Below, piece by piece: positions 61,629 through 64,000 of a stretch of DNA of 64,000 bases; the stretch's first letter is position 1, and each line of letters opens with the position of its first letter. Made by a program: the position numbers and the translations under genes. The stretch is from NCBI GenBank assembly GCA_032128415.1, contig JAQBGW010000096.1, positions 1 to 64,000 of the forward strand. Direction: 5' to 3'. Below the pieces are notes generated by a model, which made no database searches, had not been told where the DNA came from, and worked only from the letters and a program-made list of their open reading frames with translations. The stretch is from Ga0077527 sp032128415 (GTDB lineage Bacteria; Pseudomonadota; Gammaproteobacteria; Burkholderiales; SG8-41).

Positions 61629-61904
61629 TCAGGTTTTTGAAGGGGGCACGTAACCGGCTGCGGCATCGGCGCCACTGCCGAAAAAATGCTTTTCCATCTG
61701 TTGTGAGAGGTAGTCACGGGCTTTCTTGTCCGCCAGATTGAGCCGGTTTTCGTTGACCAGCATTTTTTGCTGTTCCAGCCATTGTTTCCAGGCCTCTTTC
61801 GACACACTCTCGAACACCCGCTTGCCCAGTTCCCCGGGATACGGAGGAAAATCGAGCCCCTCGGCTTCGCGCTTCAGTTTTACACACAAGACCTGTCGCG
61901 CCAT
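61629..61904 (-). CDS. yggX: Oxidative damage protection protein YggX (Fe-S maintenance)
   Basis: The 91-residue protein begins MARQVLCVKLKREAEGLDF and has PPYPGELGKRVFESVSKEAW, the YggX/Fe-trafficking signature, with the conserved Cys 7. It limits iron-mediated damage to Fe-S clusters. A TTG-to-ATG choice: ATG 61904 is taken, the frame upstream to 61919 adds five residues. It lies between argA and ppk1 on the same strand. Confidence 0.93.
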   Translation of the reverse strand: MARQVLCVKLKREAEGLDFPPYPGELGKRVFESVSKEAWKQWLEQQKMLVNENRLNLADKKARDYLSQQMEKHFFGSGADAAAGYVPPSKT

Positions 61905-61970
61905 GTTGATTCTCCACAATAAAACATCAGATTAAGGAATTGTTACAGCCGGCGGGTTACGAACGCCACT

Positions 61971-63326
61971 TCATAACTTCTTGATCAGCACTACAGAGCG
62001 TCGCTGGTAGTTGTACAGCTGCTTCTTTTTCTGCGGCAGCGCCGTCACATCGGTCTCGACAAAACCCCGCTCGACAAACCAGTGTTCGGCGCGCGTGGTC
62101 AGCACAAACAAGTTCTTCAACCGCAGACCGCGCGCGCGTTTCTCGATCGCCGCCAGCAGCCTCTCACCGGCGCCACGTCCACGAAAATCGGGATGAACGG
62201 CAAGGCCGGCGAGTTCACCGGATCGCTCATCCGAAAACGGATACAACGCCGCGCAGCCGATGATCATCCGGTCGTGCTCAAGTATCCAGAAACGGTCAAT
62301 TTCCATTTCCAGCAAATCGCGGTTACGCTTGACGAGTATGCCTTCCGCCTCCAGCGGTTCGAGCAACCGCAGCACGCCGCCGATATCTTCGATCTTCGCA
62401 TGGCGCAGCGTTTCCAGGGGATCAGGCGTCACCAGCGTGCCCACACCCTTGTGGGTAAACAGTTCCAGCAGCAGGCTGTCGTCGAGGTGGCCCGAAATCA
62501 GATGCGCGCGTCCGACACCCTGCTCACAGGCGCGCACCGCTGCAGGTAAGTAGTTTTGCATCTCCTCGGACCCGACGCGGCCACGCGTCAACAGATTGCG
62601 GGCCTCACGCACAGTAAGCTCGCGCATCAGCTCCCCGCGCCGTCCGGTGACACCCACCGACTCCGCAAGGAAAATCAGCTTGTCTGCCTTCAGCGCAACA
62701 GCCGTCGCCGCAGCGACATCGCCCAGCGCCAGGTTGAATACCTCGCCAGTCGGCGAATAACCCAGCGGCGACAGCACCACCAGTTCATCATCTTTCAGTC
62801 GTCGCTCGATCGCGACCGCGTCGATCTTGCGCACTTCACCGGTATGCATCAGATCAACGCCATCAACCACCCCGATCGGTCGTGCGGTTACGAAGTTGCC
62901 GCTAGAGACACGAATATGGGAACCGGCCATCGGCGAATTGGGCAGTCCCATCGACAGCAGCGCCTCGATCTGTACCCGTAGTTTGCCGGCCACTTCCATC
63001 GCCGCCTCCAGTGCGGCGCCGTCGGTGATGCGCAAGTGCCCGGCGAACCGGCCGCGAACCTTCTGCCCCTTCAGCTTCAACTCGATCTGCGGGCGCGAGC
63101 CATGCACCAGCACGAGCTTTACGCCCAGCGCTGCCAGCAAATTCAAGTCATGGGTCAGGTAAAAAAACCGCCCGTCGGCAACCACCTCGCCGCCGAATGC
63201 GATGACAAACACCTTGCCGCGAAACGCGTGGATGTACGGCGCGACCGACTGAAACCAGTCGATAAACCGATCCTGTGCCGACAACCGATGGCGCGCTGCA
63301 GCGCGCGTCTTGGGCGCATCCTGCAC
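61971..63326 (-). CDS. argA: Amino-acid N-acetyltransferase (N-acetylglutamate synthase)
   Basis: ArgA makes N-acetylglutamate, the first step of arginine synthesis. It has 451 residues from GTG 63326. The N-terminal amino acid kinase-like domain (about 30-290; VFVIAFGGEVVADGRFFYL, VLVHGSRPQIELKLK) is the arginine-binding regulatory domain, and a C-terminal GNAT domain (about 305-451) has LAGLAVHPDFRGRGAGERLL as acetyl-CoA motif. It follows rsmE by 117 nt and precedes yggX on the minus strand. Confidence 0.93.
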   Translation of the reverse strand: MQDAPKTRAAARHRLSAQDRFIDWFQSVAPYIHAFRGKVFVIAFGGEVVADGRFFYLTHDLNLLAALGVKLVLVHGSRPQIELKLKGQKVRGRFAGHLRITDGAALEAAMEVAGKLRVQIEALLSMGLPNSPMAGSHIRVSSGNFVTARPIGVVDGVDLMHTGEVRKIDAVAIERRLKDDELVVLSPLGYSPTGEVFNLALGDVAAATAVALKADKLIFLAESVGVTGRRGELMRELTVREARNLLTRGRVGSEEMQNYLPAAVRACEQGVGRAHLISGHLDDSLLLELFTHKGVGTLVTPDPLETLRHAKIEDIGGVLRLLEPLEAEGILVKRNRDLLEMEIDRFWILEHDRMIIGCAALYPFSDERSGELAGLAVHPDFRGRGAGERLLAAIEKRARGLRLKNLFVLTTRAEHWFVERGFVETDVTALPQKKKQLYNYQRRSVVLIKKL

Positions 63327-63443
63327 AGCAACAGACTTGTCATTTTCGGTAGAAATGGCGAACCCCTAGGTCAATATTGTGCATTCGATGGTATGCGAGA
63401 ACTCGGGGCAGGAAAAGCCGCCCGCCAGAGCCTGTTAAAAATT

Positions 63444-64000
63444 CTAGAAATCGCCCCACAAAGTCTGCATCGCGGCGAGCGCGGCCAGTGCCGCAGTTTC
63501 GGTGCGCAGCACGCGCGGCCCCAGTCGCAATGACGCGAATCCGGCACGCCCGGCATCCCCCGCTTCCGCTGCGGTCAATCCGCCTTCCGGGCCAGCAAGC
63601 AGGGTGACCTTCCCCAATGGCGGCCCGATCTCCTGCAACCGGGCAGCACCTCCCGGTGCGAGCAGGATGCGCAGGCTCGGCTCGGCAGCGGTCTGCTCCA
63701 GCCACGCTGCGAAAGGCAGCAGGGGAGACACCGGCGGCAGGAAATTGCGCCCGCACTGTTCGCAGGCCGCCGCTACTACCGCCTGCCAGTGTGTCACCCG
63801 TTTCATGGCACGTTCACCCGACAGACGCACGACGCAGCGTTCAGACAGTACCGGCTGCACTGCGGCAACACCCAGCTCCACGGCTTTTTGAATCGTATAG
63901 TCCATGCGTTCTCCGCTGGAGACTGCCTGCACCAGCGTAACCTGCAGCGGCGATTCGCGATCCTCGCTGCGCGATGCGCTGATACGCACACGAACCGTGC
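63444..64000 (-). CDS. rsmE: 16S rRNA m3U1498 methyltransferase RsmE (5' end outside window)
   Basis: This SPOUT-family methyltransferase modifies U1498 of 16S rRNA. The visible 185 codons include MDYTIQKAVELGVAAVQPVL and SERCVVRLSGERAMKRVTHW, then EQCGRNFLPPVSP, and the knotted SAM site LLAGPEGGLTAAEAGDAGRA with LGPRVLRTETAALAALAAMQ. The N-terminal PUA-like domain and start codon lie beyond the window edge. It leads into argA downstream. Confidence 0.93.
   Translation of the reverse strand, partial: TVRVRISASRSEDRESPLQVTLVQAVSSGERMDYTIQKAVELGVAAVQPVLSERCVVRLSGERAMKRVTHWQAVVAAACEQCGRNFLPPVSPLLPFAAWLEQTAAEPSLRILLAPGGAARLQEIGPPLGKVTLLAGPEGGLTAAEAGDAGRAGFASLRLGPRVLRTETAALAALAAMQTLWGDF

Noticed and set aside
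1..64000. tRNA and rRNA genes
   Set aside because: The gaps were read for acceptor/T-arm patterns (GGTTCGAATCC-like) and none was found; most gaps are too short.

Overview
This is ordinary GC-rich (about 60%) chromosome of a betaproteobacterium, probably from the Nitrosomonadales/Burkholderiales side. The evidence is gene content and order: porin-glnK-amtB; gshB next to a remnant of the betaproteobacterial-type gshA; the EIIA/HPr/EI nitrogen-type PTS genes; metX-metW; the paired lauroyl-transferase-like genes with dapF, DUF484 and xerC beside metK; and ttcA with a pteridine reductase and a MidA-like methyltransferase. No rRNA, tRNA, insertion sequence, prophage or CRISPR array was recognised.

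Layout. 1-2 kb: porin tail, glnK-amtB and a strong terminator. 2-5.8 kb: gshA remnant, gshB and the regulatory PTS. 5.8-7.7 kb: a SAM-II riboswitch ahead of metX-metW. 7.7-11.1 kb: ampG-like transporter and xth, divergent from pyrE. 11.2-14.4 kb: gatC-gatA-gatB (minus strand), divergent from the cell-shape operon mreB-mreC-mreD-mrdA-rodA-rlpA (14.5-21.1 kb). 21.2-28.9 kb: mainly minus-strand genes for copper delivery, TonB, yidD, an rRNA methyltransferase, xerC, DUF484, dapF, a CoA-binding protein and two lipid A acyltransferases. 29-32.7 kb: the SAM cycle genes metK, ahcY and metF, with two SAH riboswitches in tandem before ahcY. 32.8-39.1 kb: MgtE, a frameshifted TfoX-like gene, an aminotransferase with an in-frame helix-turn-helix extension, and a large CHASE/PAS/GAF/GGDEF protein. 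39-43.5 kb: ttcA, a pteridine reductase, a MidA-like methyltransferase, a di-haem cytochrome and a dioxygenase-like protein. 43.5-47.2 kb: an MCE (Mla-type) lipid transport cluster flanked by 52-bp direct repeats. 47.1-54.3 kb: GST, cca, an NDUFA9-like protein, a lytic transglycosylase and ilvA, divergent from rpiA. 54.4-62 kb: a polyphosphate cluster (ppx, PPK2-type kinase, sixA, CYTH-CHAD, ppk1) and yggX. 62-64 kb: argA and a partial rsmE.

Two themes connect the genes. Methionine/SAM metabolism is read out by RNA: a SAM-II element before metX-metW (synthesis) and two SAH elements before ahcY (recycling). The polyphosphate genes form one nearly complete module.

The most unusual points are: the tandem SAH riboswitches, the first with an overlapping intrinsic terminator; the MCE cluster, whose ATPase-like subunit has lost every nucleotide-binding motif and which sits between copies of the gst 3' end; an internal deletion of gshA; a one-base frameshift in a TfoX-like gene; the HTH-aminotransferase reading frame with a palindrome over its likely promoter; and three TGCA-rich hairpin repeats lying between co-directional genes.
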